Below, piece after piece: positions 1 through 13,439 of a stretch of 64,000 nucleotides of DNA (its first letter is position 1; each line of letters begins with the position of its first letter). The DNA is from Miscanthus floridulus. Lineage: Eukaryota > Streptophyta > Magnoliopsida > Poales > Poaceae. A program made the position numbers and the translations under genes. The stretch lies in contig NC_089586.1 in the NCBI RefSeq assembly GCF_019320115.1, forward strand, positions 1,178,001-1,242,000. Reading direction: 5' to 3'. The notes below the pieces were generated by a model that had not been told where the DNA came from, did not search any database, and was given only the letters and a program-made list of their open reading frames with translations.

Positions 1-1
1 A

Positions 2-664
2 GAGAGGCTAAAGCATGTCAAGTGCTTCAAGTGCCGCACTTAGGGTCATCTTACCTCAATGTGCCCAAACAAGCAATTGATGAAGCAACAAGTGAAGCCT
101 CAACCAAAGCCACAAGTTGAGCAAGAGAAGACATCCCAAGTTCAAATCAAGATCAACCATGAAGATGGTGGTGATTTGATGATAAAGAAGAAGAAAACTA
201 CAAGGGGTGGAAAGGCAAGGCATCCAATGCAAACTCAAGATGCTAAGATGATGAGCAAGAATGAAGATAAGAAGAAAGATTATGCTCACATCAAGTGCTT
301 CAAGTGTGGAAGTACAGGACACTTTGCCTCTAAGTGTCCTACCAAGCTTGAGAAGAAGGCTCAAGCAATCCATGAGAGGCAAGGCAATGAGAAGCACCAC
401 ATGAGCAAAGAAGAGAAGGCTCAATCAAAGAGAAAGTGTTACTCATGCCGGGAAAGGGGAGACATGGCATATTCATGTTCCCTAGGTAAAACTCCTAAGC
501 CTATTTTAATTAATGATGATTCTATGCTTAGGAAGGATGGTAATAGTACCTCTATGGTTGCTATTGCAAAACATCCCGCTATTCATACTAAGGCTATGCC
601 TAAGTATGTTGCTCCTAACTTAAGAGGACCCAAACTTGTTTGGGTACCATCAAAAAGTGGATAA
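2..664 (+). pseudogene. Retroelement gag 3' part, zinc-knuckle nucleocapsid
   Basis: This is the C-terminal part of an LTR-retrotransposon gag protein, entering from beyond the left edge. It is lysine- and glutamine-rich and shows three CCHC zinc knuckles, which in gag bind element RNA. The first (CFKCRT..GHLTSMC) has an in-frame TAG. The second (CFKCGSTGHFASKC, about residues 79-92 of the frame opening at 59) is intact. The third (CYSCRERGDMAYSC) has Asp where the His ligand should be. The frame ends GPKLVWVPSKSG then TAA, wording typical of Maximus/SIRE-like copia gags just before protease. No protease or reverse transcriptase follows, so the element is probably a gag-only, non-autonomous derivative. 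The family assignment is inference; the zinc knuckles are seen directly. Confidence 0.75.
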
Positions 665-3600
665 TTGATTATAGGTATCATCGGCATTGGAGACTTAATT
701 CAATTGATTTTATATTGATCAATCATATGTTGAGTCATGATATGAATCCTAGTGCACATCCAAACTCAATGCCAAGTGAAAATTAAGTGAAGTCCAAGTG
801 CTATCAACATACAAGTGCTATGATTCAAGTTGTTGGTGATTTATTGGATATATTTTATGACTTACAAATAATTAAGTTGAAGCTTGCTAGTTGGATGATC
901 ATGAGCTAACCAAGGTATATCTCTTGTTGATCATTTAATTTGGGTGCATATGAGTTGATTGAATTGGATAAATATGCAATGTTGCTTGCATATGAGATGA
1001 TTGAATGGATAATTGATTAGTAGTAAAGTTTGGATTAATTTGTGTTGGATAAGTTTATAAGATGACATTTAGTAAGTGGATTGAATGGATTTATGTCTTC
1101 TGAAAGTATTCAAACAAGTTAGTTTCAAGTTTGATTCATATTTGATGAAGTATAGCTCAAGTGGTTGAAATCTGTCCTATATTGAAAATCTGAGTGAGCT
1201 ATAATCTTAGCCATGTTTGAGAAATCAAAACTTATTGGATTGTCATAAAAATTGGTGTACATTCTCTAGACTTATGTTATAATATGCTGTAGAAATTTCA
1301 TGAAAATTAAATAAGAAATGCTTCAGTTTTGGAGTGGTTCTTGTTAGCTATAGTGCAGCAGTTTTCAGCATATAGCAGTGGTGGAAGAATTGAAATCTGG
1401 TAGCAATCTAGAAGCCAAATAAAGCTCAAATTTTTACAGCTACTAGATAACTTAGTGAAGCACACCTCCACCAAATTTCGTGGTATTTGGATTTGTACTT
1501 TGGGAAATATGCTTATTCCTTTGAAGAGTACAAAATCTGTTAGAAAAGTGACAAATGTTGGATTGATCTAGAGTCACTTTGATTGAAAGGTCATCAAGAT
1601 GGAAACATTTTTATAAGTAATTGAGGCACCTAAGTTTGGTTTTGAGATGATCTATAAGCGTGACAAGAAAAGAGTACAAGGCCATTTGATTGTGGAGTGT
1701 ACTTTGCACACATTCGATACTAAAATTGGAAGATCAAGATCAAACTTAAGATAAAGATGAAATTTAAGTTCTAGTGACTATTGAAAATAATTTGGTAGAA
1801 AGAAAAGGACTTAAAGAAGGAATCAAGGTTACTCATCAAGTTAAGTCCATCACTTGGATTAATCAATCAAGTTATTTCAAGTGAGTGTCAAGAATGGTTC
1901 TTGGAGAGAGGTCACTTCTCCCTAGTGTAGGGGCTTACCGCCTATGAGTAGGTAAACCAAGTGTGGTACTTGGAAGGCTAACATGGAAGTGGTAATTCGA
2001 GGGACATTTGAGATGCTTAGTTGAAGCAATCAAAAGGATTGATCAAGAAAAGTAAGCAACACCCAAAAGAGAGCTAGTCATAATATTTCAAGTGGTATTC
2101 TCACGTTGAAGCTCTCATGCAAGCATTGATCAAAAGATGAAGCAAGCCAGCCATAACAAGAAAGAGCACTTGATCATAAGTGGTATTCATTTCATATGGG
2201 TGAAGAGTAGAATTCAAAATGGTGTCTATTGGTCTTCACCAAGCTTATAATTGGACCTCACATTGCTATTGGAGTAATAAATTGGAATCTATGTGACTAT
2301 CCTCTACTCCAACATAGCAAAGGTATCAATTGTAATGTGCATAATCATTTCATCCCTTACTAGTATACGGTTAGTGCATATAGTACATGCTTCATAGGAT
2401 CATGCATAACAAATGAAATGTTTAAATTCATAGCCTACCACTATTGCTTGAATGATTACTTGATCTAGTGGTTAGTATATGAATTTGTTCATGAGCTAGT
2501 GAACCCAATTACTTGACTTAATTTGAATTGCTAACAAGTGACAAGTACAACATTGGTAAGATAACCCTTGCAAGAGGTGTGAAGAAGCTTGCCATTGGTT
2601 CAAACATGACTTGAAAGCTTAGGTAAATCAATTTAGTTCAAGCTAACCATAGAAGCTCATGATAGTGATAAGAGTACAAGCACAAGACAACAATGCAAAT
2701 GAATATCTAGTTTGTTTGTTACAAGTGGTATCTAGACTCAAGTATTTCATCAAGAATCTACAAGTGATGTCTAGATTAACTCACAAGTGATATTCTATAA
2801 GTGGTACTCATGAAGATAGCAAATGTTCAAGAAATGGTTTTTATTAATAAATCCAACAAGTGGTTCCATACTAAAAAATTCTTTCAAGTGATATCATATA
2901 TACATATGGTATCAATCATGCAAGACGATGGTTCCACAAGTGATCCTCAACTTTAAGTGATCATCAAATGAAGAATGCATCCTTCACCTACCAGAGCTCA
3001 AGTATATCAAATGGATGACCCATGCTATCACATAGGGGGAGGTGTCCCACAAATTGATCTCAAGATCAAAAATCTTATGTGTGGTATCTCAAGAAGCCCT
3101 ACACAAGATACAAGTGGTACAAGTTACAAGTGGTATCTACAAGTGGTGTCATTCCAACAATCAAGTGATGTCCATAAAAAATGCAAGATTCAAGCCTCAA
3201 CTATCTACCCCAAATATATACATTTGCATCAATGAGAAGCACACCTTTTATGGAAATTGATGACAAAGGGAGAGAGATTGTACAAAGATATTAAAGCTTT
3301 GAGATTGAGATTGTACAAGGGGGAGAGATAAGATATAAAAGCTCAAAGAAGTAGAGGTTGGACATGGATATGGACAAAGAGGGAGTAAAGTAGAGGCTGG
3401 ACATGGACATGGACAAAGAGAGAGCAACATTGAAGAAAAGAAATAGATCAAAATTCTTGGATAGGAGAAGCACACAAGTAGGGGGCATAAGCTTTCAAAT
3501 TCAATATGCATGCTTGTGTGGTGTATGCTAGTTGTAGAACTTGAATGATGATTTGATAACTAGCATGCATAGGATGATAGCTAGACACTTGGTATGCTTT

Positions 3601-3989
3601 TCAAGTAAAGCTAGTACCTTGCTTTTAATGTTGATCTCACAAGGTATCTAGTGCTTTTACTTCCAAGTGATATCTAGCTAACCATGGTGCTAAGGATGAA
3701 CTTAAATGTGCAACTCCGATTGGTACACGCTTCAAAGGTTTATTCTATACACCTTAGCATCATTTAGTAGTAATTACTCTCCCACAATTTTAATCTTTGC
3801 ATATGTGCGAGCTTCAAATCAAACACTCTAGCACATATGTAGGGGGAGCTAATACTACCATCTTGGGTTTGTGATACTTGTCCAAAATCATTTTGATCGT
3901 AAAATTGCTTGGGCAAGCAACATGAATCCAAAAGAGCTTAATTTCCATATCTTTGTAGAGTTGTCAGCAATTACCAAAAAGGGGGAGAT
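665..3989 (+). mobile_element. Non-coding interior of the gag-only LTR element
   Basis: About 3.3 kb lie between the gag stop and the polypurine tract, without any frame that looks coding. The sequence is AT-rich. From about 2080 to 3680 it keeps returning to a short word of the form CAAGTGGTATCTA or CAAGTGATATC, spaced irregularly. It ends with AAAAAGGGGGAGAT (3976-3989), a typical polypurine tract directly before an LTR. Confidence 0.6.
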
Positions 3990-6431
3990 TGAAAGGTCCT
4001 TGTGTGGTTTTGGTAATTGAGTGACAACCTAGGTGGACTAATTGTGTTTATGTGAGATACACAGGTGATTAGTCCACAGGTACATGTGTGTGAGCAACAT
4101 ATGCCATAATGGTGAAAATGACTGGGAGATGTTGCAAAGCTGACACATGTGATGATGAAGGAGCTCATTGCACATGAGACATGACATTGAGTCATGTGAT
4201 CAAGGTGGAGAAGATCAAGACAAGACTTGGCTTGATGGACCGGTTGCAAGCATGAAGGGCAAGTCGGAGGCTTTGGAGCGATGTACCATGTGGCGGTGAA
4301 GCTTGAGCAAGACTTGGCGCCGATGGACGAAGGCAACAGTGAAAAGCAAGTGAAGTCAAGATCGATGAACCAATATGATCACGTGATGATATGAAGTGGA
4401 TCATATCATTGTTGATCATGTTGGTGCATGTGTTGCATCAACATTGGAGGAGATGGAATGGAATGCGCAAGGCAAAGGTATAACCTAGGGCATTTCATTT
4501 CACCGGTCATAGGTGTGTAGAGAAGTTAATGACCGGGTTTAGGATAGATGGCCGTACTATCAAGAGGGGCAAACTTGTTTGCATATCGATCATCTAAGAG
4601 CTACTCGAGTGATCTAACTTTGCATCATCGCTAGGATTGAGTGGCGTGGCAAGTTGAGTGGCTAATCCTTTGAAAAATGATTATGAAAATGCTAACATAC
4701 ATACACATGGTGGTGTACACTTGGTGGTGTTGGCACATTTACAAAGGAGATGAAGTTGGAGTTGATGTGGATCAACTCGGCGATGGAACGAAGGTGAGAA
4801 GGGTTTGAAAATCCACCGGCAGAGTGTCTACCCGTAGAGTGCGGACAGTTCGACGGTGCCACCGGTGCACTAGATAGAAAAAATAGGGTCTTATAGAGTG
4901 CATCGGACGTTGGTCACATAGTGACTGGACGCTAGGGTCCTACGTCCGGTCAGTGGCGACAGACAACGTGTAGGCGTCGGTCATCGATAGGATGCTGGCA
5001 CTAGAAGTGACCGGACGCTGACTGTGTGCATCCGGTCAAGGTGACGTGTGGTGACATAGGTAGAGCAGAGTAGCTAGAAGTGACCGGATGCTGGTGCTGT
5101 GTCCGATCGTGACCGACCGGACGCGTCCAGTCATGTCTGGTACCTTACTGGAAACGACCGGACACTAGGGTTGCTATGTCCGGTCAGTTCAAGCTACTGT
5201 GTCTGGTCGACAGATGACTATTGAGATCAAGCAAACAGTATTTGAAGTAGGGGATACGTGGCGTGCATCGCACGACCGGATGCTGAGGTCCAGCGTCCGG
5301 TCGATCGGACCAGAGCGTCTGGTCGTCCCGACTTTTGCCCAATGAAGGGGTAACAGCTCTATTTGTTCGTGGGGTTATAAATAGAAGCCATGGTCGGCCT
5401 TGGGCCAGTAGCTAAGCACACTAGAGCCTTGGTGGCTTGTGTAGTAGTGCTTGGGAGCCCTCCATCTCACATATACTTGATAGTGATCATTCGATTATGT
5501 GAGAGAGCGATTCTAGTGCGATTGCATCATGAGGTTGCATCAAGTGGCACTAGGTGATCGAGTTGCAAGCCGGTGGTGCTTATTACTCTTGAAGGTTGCC
5601 ACCTCCTAGATGGCTTGGTGGTGGTCTTCGTTGAAGCCCGCAAGAAGCTTGTGCGGTGCTCTAGAGAAGAGCTTTGTGAGGGGCATTATGCTCGCCCCGT
5701 GGGAGCTACGAAGAGCAACTCTAGTTGAGCATGTCATTGAGCTACCCTCACTTTTGGGGTAGGTTCTTGCGATGCCCGACGTGCGGGCTTGGCGGGTGAT
5801 GCCAATTAGCCACCGAACCACCAAGTGAGCGGTCAACACAACGGGGATGTAGTGTGTTGGCAAGCACGTGAACCTCGGGAGAAAAATCATCGTGTCAACC
5901 TTATTCTTCCCGTTGGTTTGCATCCTCATTACACAAGCTTGTAATTACTTTTATATACATTGTGCTTCTATAGCTTACTAGTTACCTTCTTGCTTATGTA
6001 GCATAGAAGTAGCTCCCTTATGTGGCTAATTAGGTTTGTGTAACCTTGTTAGTCACTTTGCTTAGTTTGTGTGGCTAAGTATTTGCGCTCTCTAATTTGG
6101 CATTGGTTGCCTTGTTATTGAGCATTGCTAGTGAGCTTAGTTGGCTTTGTGCTTTTCCTTACTAGCATGTGTAGGAACTCCCTTGTTGCTTAAATTACTA
6201 GTGGCATAGGTTTGTATGACCTTGCTCCTAGAATTGGTTAGGTGAGCTCTAGCTAGCCCGGCACCTTTGTTGCTTAATCAATATCTTTGGAAGGTGCTAG
6301 AGAACATAGATAGAGGGGTGTAGTCTTGGCTAGACCAATAGTTATAATTCCGCACTTATTTTGGTTAGCCGACGAAATTAATTTTAGATAGGACTATTCA
6401 CCCCCCTCTAGCCTGCCATCTCAACCCTACA
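3990..6431 (+). mobile_element. 3' LTR of Maximus/SIRE-like copia element
   Basis: The LTR begins TGAAAGGTCC directly after a polypurine tract and ends CTATTCACCCCCCTCTAG...CCCTACA, the usual shape of long Maximus/SIRE LTRs in grasses. It is 2442 bp long. A TATA box (TATAAATA) sits at 5376-5383, about 1.4 kb in, marking the U3/R transition. Between about 4890 and 5330 it carries many degenerate copies of GACCGGACGCT and GTCCGGTCA in both orientations. The matching 5' LTR lies outside the window, so age cannot be judged here. Confidence 0.75.
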
Positions 6432-6440
6432 CATATGCAG

Positions 6441-9240
6441 GTCCCTGACCTACATATACCAACCCACCCTCAGATCCTCTAAAATAAGAACAGGTCCGCA
6501 CCACCTGAGAGCACAGTATTCCACCAATCCAGCCCATTGCCACGTGGGTACATGCTACTCCCACCATCTCTCCACTCCCAGTGCACGAGTAGCCATTCTC
6601 GTAATAGAATAGCTGAGTTAAGGCTTACCATAGCATGTGGCTAGTACTACAAAGTCTCACCTTATGCAATTCAACAACGGATGGTTCTTAATCGACACAG
6701 GCGGAAAGAACCCGCTCACAAGACATCCATGTCTTGTGGCTCTCATACACTGAGTCTGCCTGGTCTAGATTTATTACTCCACATGATTATATCTCATGCT
6801 AGCATAAATAACCAATCATATCTAAGAAACCATTTATATCTCGCAGGTGACCGGTAATCACCCAGCTTTTATCGTTCTAAGCATGGCTAAGCATAATTAG
6901 GCATTCTTGGATTGAAACGGGTAACAAGGTTGATATGGAAAAACAAAGTTGGTAATGCACCAATTAGGTTTCCACTCGACTCCTAATCACTTAATGCAGT
7001 ATTTGAAAGCAAAAGCGATATAAATTTGTAAAACATGAGGTAGGTTTAAATGTATCCGGGGCTTGCCTTGATTGTCGGAAAAGTCAGGTTCCGGAGATGC
7101 TCCACAGATATCAAACCCGACCTCCACAGGTGGATTAACTTCCTCAACAACTTGGTTAACTACCATGTTCTAACTTTCGTTTACTACACGTAGTAACAAT
7201 GCCATGTTTAATATGATGCACGATATAAAACATGATGCTTGACGATGGATGCAAAAGGTTAGTAACTTGAATACAACTTTCCATCACGGTACAGTTGCAA
7301 ACCAACAACTTAATAAATATTTTCATAAACTCAAACACTTACTTTAATTGCCAAGGATCATTATATGCTAATGACCCAAGATCATCACTCAATCCCAAAT
7401 TCAAACAAAACCTAAATCATTAGGGTTTACTATTTGTTTTTATTAATTAATAACTAATTAATAATTATGAAATAAATCAACTTTCTCCAAATGAGCTCAA
7501 AATTTTTGTGAAGACTCATCACATGATAACTAAGTGGCAAAACAATTTTCATAATTTTTGGATAATTATTTATGCCTAGAAAAATCATGGAAACCCATTT
7601 ATTAATTAATTTGAGCAATTTTTATCACATTCAAAATGTACTAAAAATAACATTTAATATTTTTCTTAAATAGTTTACATCTCAGAGAGGTCACACAAAA
7701 CTTTTCATAATTTTTGGAGCTCTGTTTAATTCTACAGAAAATAAACAAATCACAACACTATTTAAACAATTCTGCAAAATAGAAAATTTCATTTTCAAAT
7801 ACACAGTCATTGACATCAGGGTCCCACTCATCAGCACAGTACTCCCACGCTGACCACGGTGGTGAGCCCTCTGACTGGTGATTTCTCACCGATGGTGAGG
7901 TCTCCGACGATGGCTAGGGTACCAACATGATCACCACGGCAAGGCGCACCTATTGGTGGCACTGATTGCACCAGTCACTACTCAAACCGAGCTCAACGCC
8001 GGCCATGGCAGACACGGTGGTGCAGCTGCGCTATGTTGGTGAAGTGAGGCTAGTAGCAGTTAAATAAAATGTGTGGAAAGACTCAGCAGCTCACCCCAAA
8101 CACGCTCGAGCTAATGGCTGAACCAGAGGAGCAACAGGAAGGCTTGTTGGCGATCACCGTACACACGACGGAGCAAGCTGTCGTCGACGACGGCGTTCCA
8201 GCGGCTGCAATGGATGAAAAGGTCATCCAACAAGACATAGAGCATCATGGCAACATGGTGAAGCTAGAGCTACGCTTAGCAAGGGCAGAGACGCACCATA
8301 GAGTACTGGCCACTATGAAGCGAACTCGACGGTGGTGCTGCCGGCCGCGAGGAAGAAAGACGACGTGTTGCGCAACTCAGTGAAGTCAGGCTATTAGAAC
8401 AAGTTGGCTAGGTTTGCAATGAGCAGGCGGAGCTGTGGCATGCTTTGCTGAGACTAGGAGAGGTCTACGGTGACGGCGTGAGCTCGTCAGAGCTGGGCGG
8501 CGACGACGGGAAAAACAGAGGAGAAGAAATAGAGAAGAACAACGACGGCGTAGGCTTTATAGCACGACCAAGAAGCAAGGAGAAGCCACGCAGCAGCCTT
8601 CCCATGCCAGCGCAAAGCCAGAGATGGCCACGGGCGCGACTGGAAGCCGTTGGAAGATCATCGACGGTGAGGTGTCACCCGCTGGCACTGTTCACTATAA
8701 TTACCGAATTGCCATTCAATCCATTTTTCAAAACACTCTCAAATTTACATGGTAACTAAAAAATATCCAAAAATAAAAGTTGTTCCAATTTCAAAGTTCT
8801 ACAACTTTTCTTTAACAACCATACTCAAATTATGTGTACATTTTAAAATGTAACATTAAAATCAAAAGGGGACACTTTAAGAACTTATCGCCTTTTTAAA
8901 TTACTTCAAATTTTATATAACAACTTTGAAAACTCAAAAAACCAACTTTGTACAAAATGACAAGCTCTACACTTTTACTTTTAGGCTCAACCTCAAAATG
9001 TACTTAGATTTTGAATTAGGTTTTCTAGGGTCGAATTAAACGCTAGAAATTAGGGTTTTCGGAATCCAATTCAATACAAAAGTTTTGAATTTGATTCATC
9101 TATACAAGTCAACACATATAACCATAAAAATGAACTTGTTTTAGTGAATGCATATAAAAGTTTTTACTAACACCAAAATGATGTGCAATGCATATGATGA
9201 CATGGCATATTTTAGGGTTTAAAACACTAGAGGTGTTACA
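6441..9240 (-). mobile_element. LTR-like block on minus strand, possible solo LTR
   Basis: Read on the minus strand, this block starts TGTAACACCTCTAG at 9240, a common start of grass Ty3/gypsy LTRs. A CG-rich promoter-like stretch at 8000-8700 includes TATAAAGCC on the minus strand near 8560. The pentamer GCAGG flanks both ends (6436-6440 and 9241-9245), as a 5-bp target duplication of a solo LTR would. Against this, the inner end (plus-strand TCCCTG at 6441) is not the canonical CA. Short open frames at 8069-8759 lie in the promoter-like zone and show no recognisable protein. Orientation is fairly clear; the boundaries are tentative. Confidence 0.45.
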
Positions 9241-9245
9241 GCAGG

Positions 9246-10439
9246 ACGAGTTCTAGAGACAGCAGCAGGCCATCCAGCAGCAGTAGCAGGCCATACAGCA
9301 GTAGCAGCAGTAGGCCATGCATCAGTAGCAGCTTCTCATGCAGTAGCAGCTTCTCAGATTCATGTAGTATGTAGTGACAACGATTGGGGCCCCACCGCCA
9401 CAGGCTTCGCCCCAGCTTGGTCAGCCTGCCACCACTTTGATGACTCCAGCATTATAGCCTAGTGGGCTTCAGAGTCAGGAACAACCACCAGCACAATATG
9501 CTTCACCTACAGAGCAGGTGTCCTAGTGGTTTGCTTCACTAGTGATAGCCCCGCAGTTCACACCTCTTCAGACGGGCTTCACACCGGCACAGACGTCGTC
9601 GCTGCTACTGCTAGACACTTTAGTCTCTAGGAGTCTTGGAATGACCTTTAGCGAGTTGACAGGGTAGCCTACTCCACCATACCTGCATGTTTCAGGTCCT
9701 TCTATAGCTGCACCTATCACAGTGACTACAGAGACGCTCCCCTCCTTAGTGGCATCATCAGAGCTGGCTGCTTCAGTTATACCAGCACAACCTACAGCAG
9801 CTTTAGTCCCTGATCCGACCCAGACTGCTTTAGCATCACTTCCAGCTACAGAGGGTCAAACAACTCAAAGCTCAGGATCAGATGATGATGGCATCTAGTT
9901 CCACCTCGCTCCTCGTACCTCAGCGCCTGGCTCATCCGTTGTAGCCCCGATGACCGACCCTTAGGTTTTGGTGTTTGATGCCAAAGGGGGAGAGGATTCA
10001 AGTATGTTAGCCTTAGAGGGAGCGACATATCTAGGGGGAGCTTAGTTATTATATTAGCTTATCTATTACATTTGGAGTTTTTATGTGTGTGATACATTAT
10101 GCATTCATGTTTACTACTATATTTATGTGATAGTGATATCTATGTGATCGTGATATATGACATGTGTGCTCTCTACTGTGAATTATTTATACGTCATATC
10201 ACTTGTGCTACGCTCATTTGCTTTGCTTCCGTGTTTTACTCTGATGCAAATGAGCTTTATTACTTGTACTTATGCTTATTTCATATCTTTTGAGTACATC
10301 ATGTTGGCTTAGGTCATATAAGTTTGCCTAACACTTTTGTTCTTACTGCCAAAAGCTTATATGAACCAAGCATGTTAAAAACCTCATCTCTTTCACATAC
10401 TCGAGGTAGTATTGTCGTCAATCACCAAAAAGAGGGAGA
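9246..10439 (+). pseudogene. 3' end of copia-type polyprotein region and polypurine tract
   Basis: This is the interior end of the element whose LTR follows at 10440. It holds a much-interrupted frame rich in Gln, Ala, Pro and Thr. The CAG/CAGTAG runs at 9270-9350 look like decayed glutamine codons. The segment near 9960-10000 (GTTTTGGTGTTTGATGCCAAAGGGGGAGAGG) is the familiar ending seen just upstream of Maximus/SIRE-type LTRs in grasses. The polypurine tract AAAAAGAGGGAGAT lies at 10427-10440. No domain can be named. The left side of the element is missing. Confidence 0.5.
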
Positions 10440-12077
10440 TTAAAAGCATCTAGGCCCCTAGTTGGGTTTTGGTGATTAATGACAATACGTGATTACTGTA
10501 ACTAACGTGTGTTTTGTAGAGGCAATTAAGTTAGGTCATGGTAATAGAGATCGATTGGGCAATCATGGTTGTCATGCTCCTACGATGGAAATCATTTCAG
10601 TTTTCAAAGGATAGACAACAAGGTTAAGGATGGACTAGTTCTAAGTGTCGATTGAAGTTGGAGAGACACTTAGAGTAGTTTAGGACTTTGTTTTTCCTTT
10701 GGCCATGCTATTAAGGGGGGTATGAATGGGTAGCTTGACCTAGGTGAGTCTAGTGAGTTAGGTGTGGTGCACACTTACTAAATCTAGCACTAGGTAGCTC
10801 CTTAACAGCCCTTTGATCTAATGGAGCAATCTTCATTCACATATGATCGAGAGTTGGAAGTGAATGGAGGGTCAAATACTGACCGGACGCTGGCTCCGGT
10901 GTGACCGGACGCTGGCTCAGGGTCCGGTCAGTTCATTTGACCAAGGTAAAAGCATCTGGAAGTGACCAGACGCTGAGAGGTCAAGTGACCGAATGCTGAG
11001 GGTCAGCATCTGGTCGACTCCAGTAAGGTCCCAGAGAGGGAGAATCCTGATCGGACGTGTCCAGTCAATACTGATCGGACACTGATCAGGTTTCAGCTAC
11101 TGACCGGACGCTGCTCAGTAAGTGACCGAATGCTGGGGGTCCAGCGTTCAATCGACATCAGTAAGGTTCTAGTGAAGGGAAACATGACCGGACGCATCCA
11201 GTCAGTGCTGACCGGACGCTGTCCAGTGTCCGGTCAACACTTAATTAATGGAGTTCAAGGTGTACTGACCAGAGCATCTGGTCAACATGACCAGAGCGTC
11301 CGGTCACCCCGCAGAGGCACATAACGGTTCATTTTTTAGCCGATGTTATAAATACAACCTCCACTCATGTGTGGGGGTACTTTTGCTCATTCCAACAGCT
11401 GAGAAACATGTTTGAGAGTGCCAAGAAGAGCAAGGTCCTAGTGAGGTGATTGAGATTTGAGAATCCCAAAGAGAGCCCTCATTTGTGAGATCAAGAGTAG
11501 CAAAGTGTGCATCCACCCTTCTCATTAGGCTTGTCATGGTCAAGTGAGAGTTCATGCTTATTACTCTTGGTGATCACCATCACCTAGACAACTTGGTGGT
11601 GATTGGGAGTTTGGTGATCATCCAGCGAAGCTTGTGGGTGACCCAACTCAAGTTGTGAGCGGTTGTGGGTGATTCACCGCGACGGAGTGTTGAAGAATCA
11701 ACCCGTAGAGAGTACTTGATCCTTGCATGGATCAAGGGGGAGCTACACCCTTGTGCGGGTGCTCCAACGAGGACTAGTGGGGAGTGGTGACTCTCCGATA
11801 CCTCGGCAAAACATCGCCGTATTCCTCATTCTCTATTTACTTTGAGCATTTACTTTGAGCATTTATTTTGAGCAATCAAATTCTTGTCTTTACATTCATA
11901 GAATTGTCATGCTAGAGTAGGATTGGAACTTAGGTTGCAAGTCTTTTGTGTGGTAGAACAATTAGAAACACTTTCTAGGCACAAGGCGTTAATTGGGCTA
12001 ACCATATGATTTAATTATTGCAAAGAAATTTGTAATTAGCCCAATTCACCCCCCTCTTGGGCATCTTGATCCTTTCA
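10440..12077 (+). mobile_element. 3' LTR of a second Maximus/SIRE-like element
   Basis: The LTR starts TTAAAAGCATCTAGGCCCC after a polypurine tract (the canonical TG start has decayed to TT) and ends CACCCCCCTCTTGGGCATC...CCTTTCA at 12077. A TATA box lies at 11347-11354. The U3 part, about 10880-11310, is filled with GACCGGACGCTG and GTCCGGTCA copies resembling those in the LTR at 3990-6431, although the rest of the two LTRs differs, so they are separate subfamilies. Confidence 0.75.
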
Positions 12078-13439
12078 GTCTTTAACCATCGGATGAGGTG
12101 ACATGACACTCCTCAATCCTTTGATTTGGATACCCAGGTATAGGTATCTGACAATAGCCCCAGAGCTTTTGGAGGGGTGAGACACTCCTACAAAGGCTTT
12201 TTGTGATTTGTTGCTCCTATGACAGTTGTGTCGTGTAGGGTAACCGAGTAGGATTTAGGCACCCAGCCTCCGTGTGGGGGACTGGCAAAGTGGATACAGA
12301 TGCCCAGCCCCTGAGGAGGAGATGCACTGGTAATCCGTTTTCCACTGGGTGCGCACGAGCGCACCTGGTGGGTGTAGCTCCCAAGCCTTTGGAGGACTAA
12401 AACTGTCTTGCAAAGGCTTTTTGCGATCCGTTGCTTGAGGGTACACGAGAGTACTATTTGTTATTGTCACTTTGCAGTATGGTGAGCCATGTATGATACA
12501 TGTCATTTGTCTATGACCGCATGTTCAGTCTCTTTGCGATGCCAAGCCCCCACGCGTAGCAGGGGTCCGGTCGGAGGGTCGGTTTGTCTTATGATCGTCA
12601 TCCCTCATGCGTCCATTCGTTAGGACAAAGGGGCTAAGCCATGCCATGCTTTTCTTGCTAGATGGAGCATGGTGCTCAATGAGTTGTTAACAGGCTTGTT
12701 CGAGTGGAGCCCCAGCATCCCCTTCGTGGGGGCCTAGTTCGAGATCAACTGGTGACTGACTCTAGATTCTTGGTGGCTGGTCCATATAGTTCTCGGATCT
12801 GTTCGACCAGTCTGAGGGCTTGATGCCTTTCTATGGGGAAAAACCATAGACCCTACATCATCCAAGACTCAAAACAAGGGTCAAGATGTCGTGGTGCTTC
12901 ATGTGCTTTGGGTATTGGCCGCTAGCGGGCCCATCCTTAACCTCCCCTAACTCTAGGGTGCCCTAGAGCAGCCATGAACCCACTGGTGGGCTAGCCTTCA
13001 AACTCCTAGGCATTAATGGGCCATAGGAGCATTTTCAGCTCTGTATCCCACTTACCTATGATGACCCATAGCCTTTGAAGATGAACCATCGCCTAGCAGA
13101 TCCTTCACGGGGAAGATTTGGATGGGCATGCACTCGTTCTCTCGAGGCAGCGATGTGACTGATGCTATGAGGAATAGTGAGGGCACAAGTCCTGAAAGAA
13201 ATGGACCAGGCAAGGCGTGGGGCACGTTAATTTAGGTGGACGGTTTGCCCTTCACCTGTTCCACCCTTACCTTATATACAGAGCCATTTCTCCCTAGCCT
13301 CCATACGCGCAGCTGCATCCTTGCAATTCTAGCCTTCCTGCCTTTTGCTCTCGAGTTTTGGCCTTTGTTCCCCTGTTTCTACTCCACCATTAGTGAAGTT
13401 CTCGCTCTCTAGCCCTACGCCACCGCCAAAACTTCTGCA
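12078..13439 (+). mobile_element. Upstream region of a gypsy accessory ORF, with diverged repeats
   Basis: No protein frame is recognisable. Two diverged copies of a stretch of about 70 bp (centred on 12155-12220 and 12385-12445) share words such as CTTTTGGAGG and CAAAGGCTTTTTG. A core promoter is visible on the plus strand: CTTATATACAG at 13271-13281 followed by a pyrimidine-rich start region. It would drive the accessory ORF beginning near 13468. The block belongs to the minus-strand Tat-type gypsy element whose accessory ORF follows. Confidence 0.45.

Noticed and set aside
8069..8759. Two plus-strand frames of 104 residues
   Set aside because: They lie in the promoter-like part of a minus-strand LTR and show no protein likeness.
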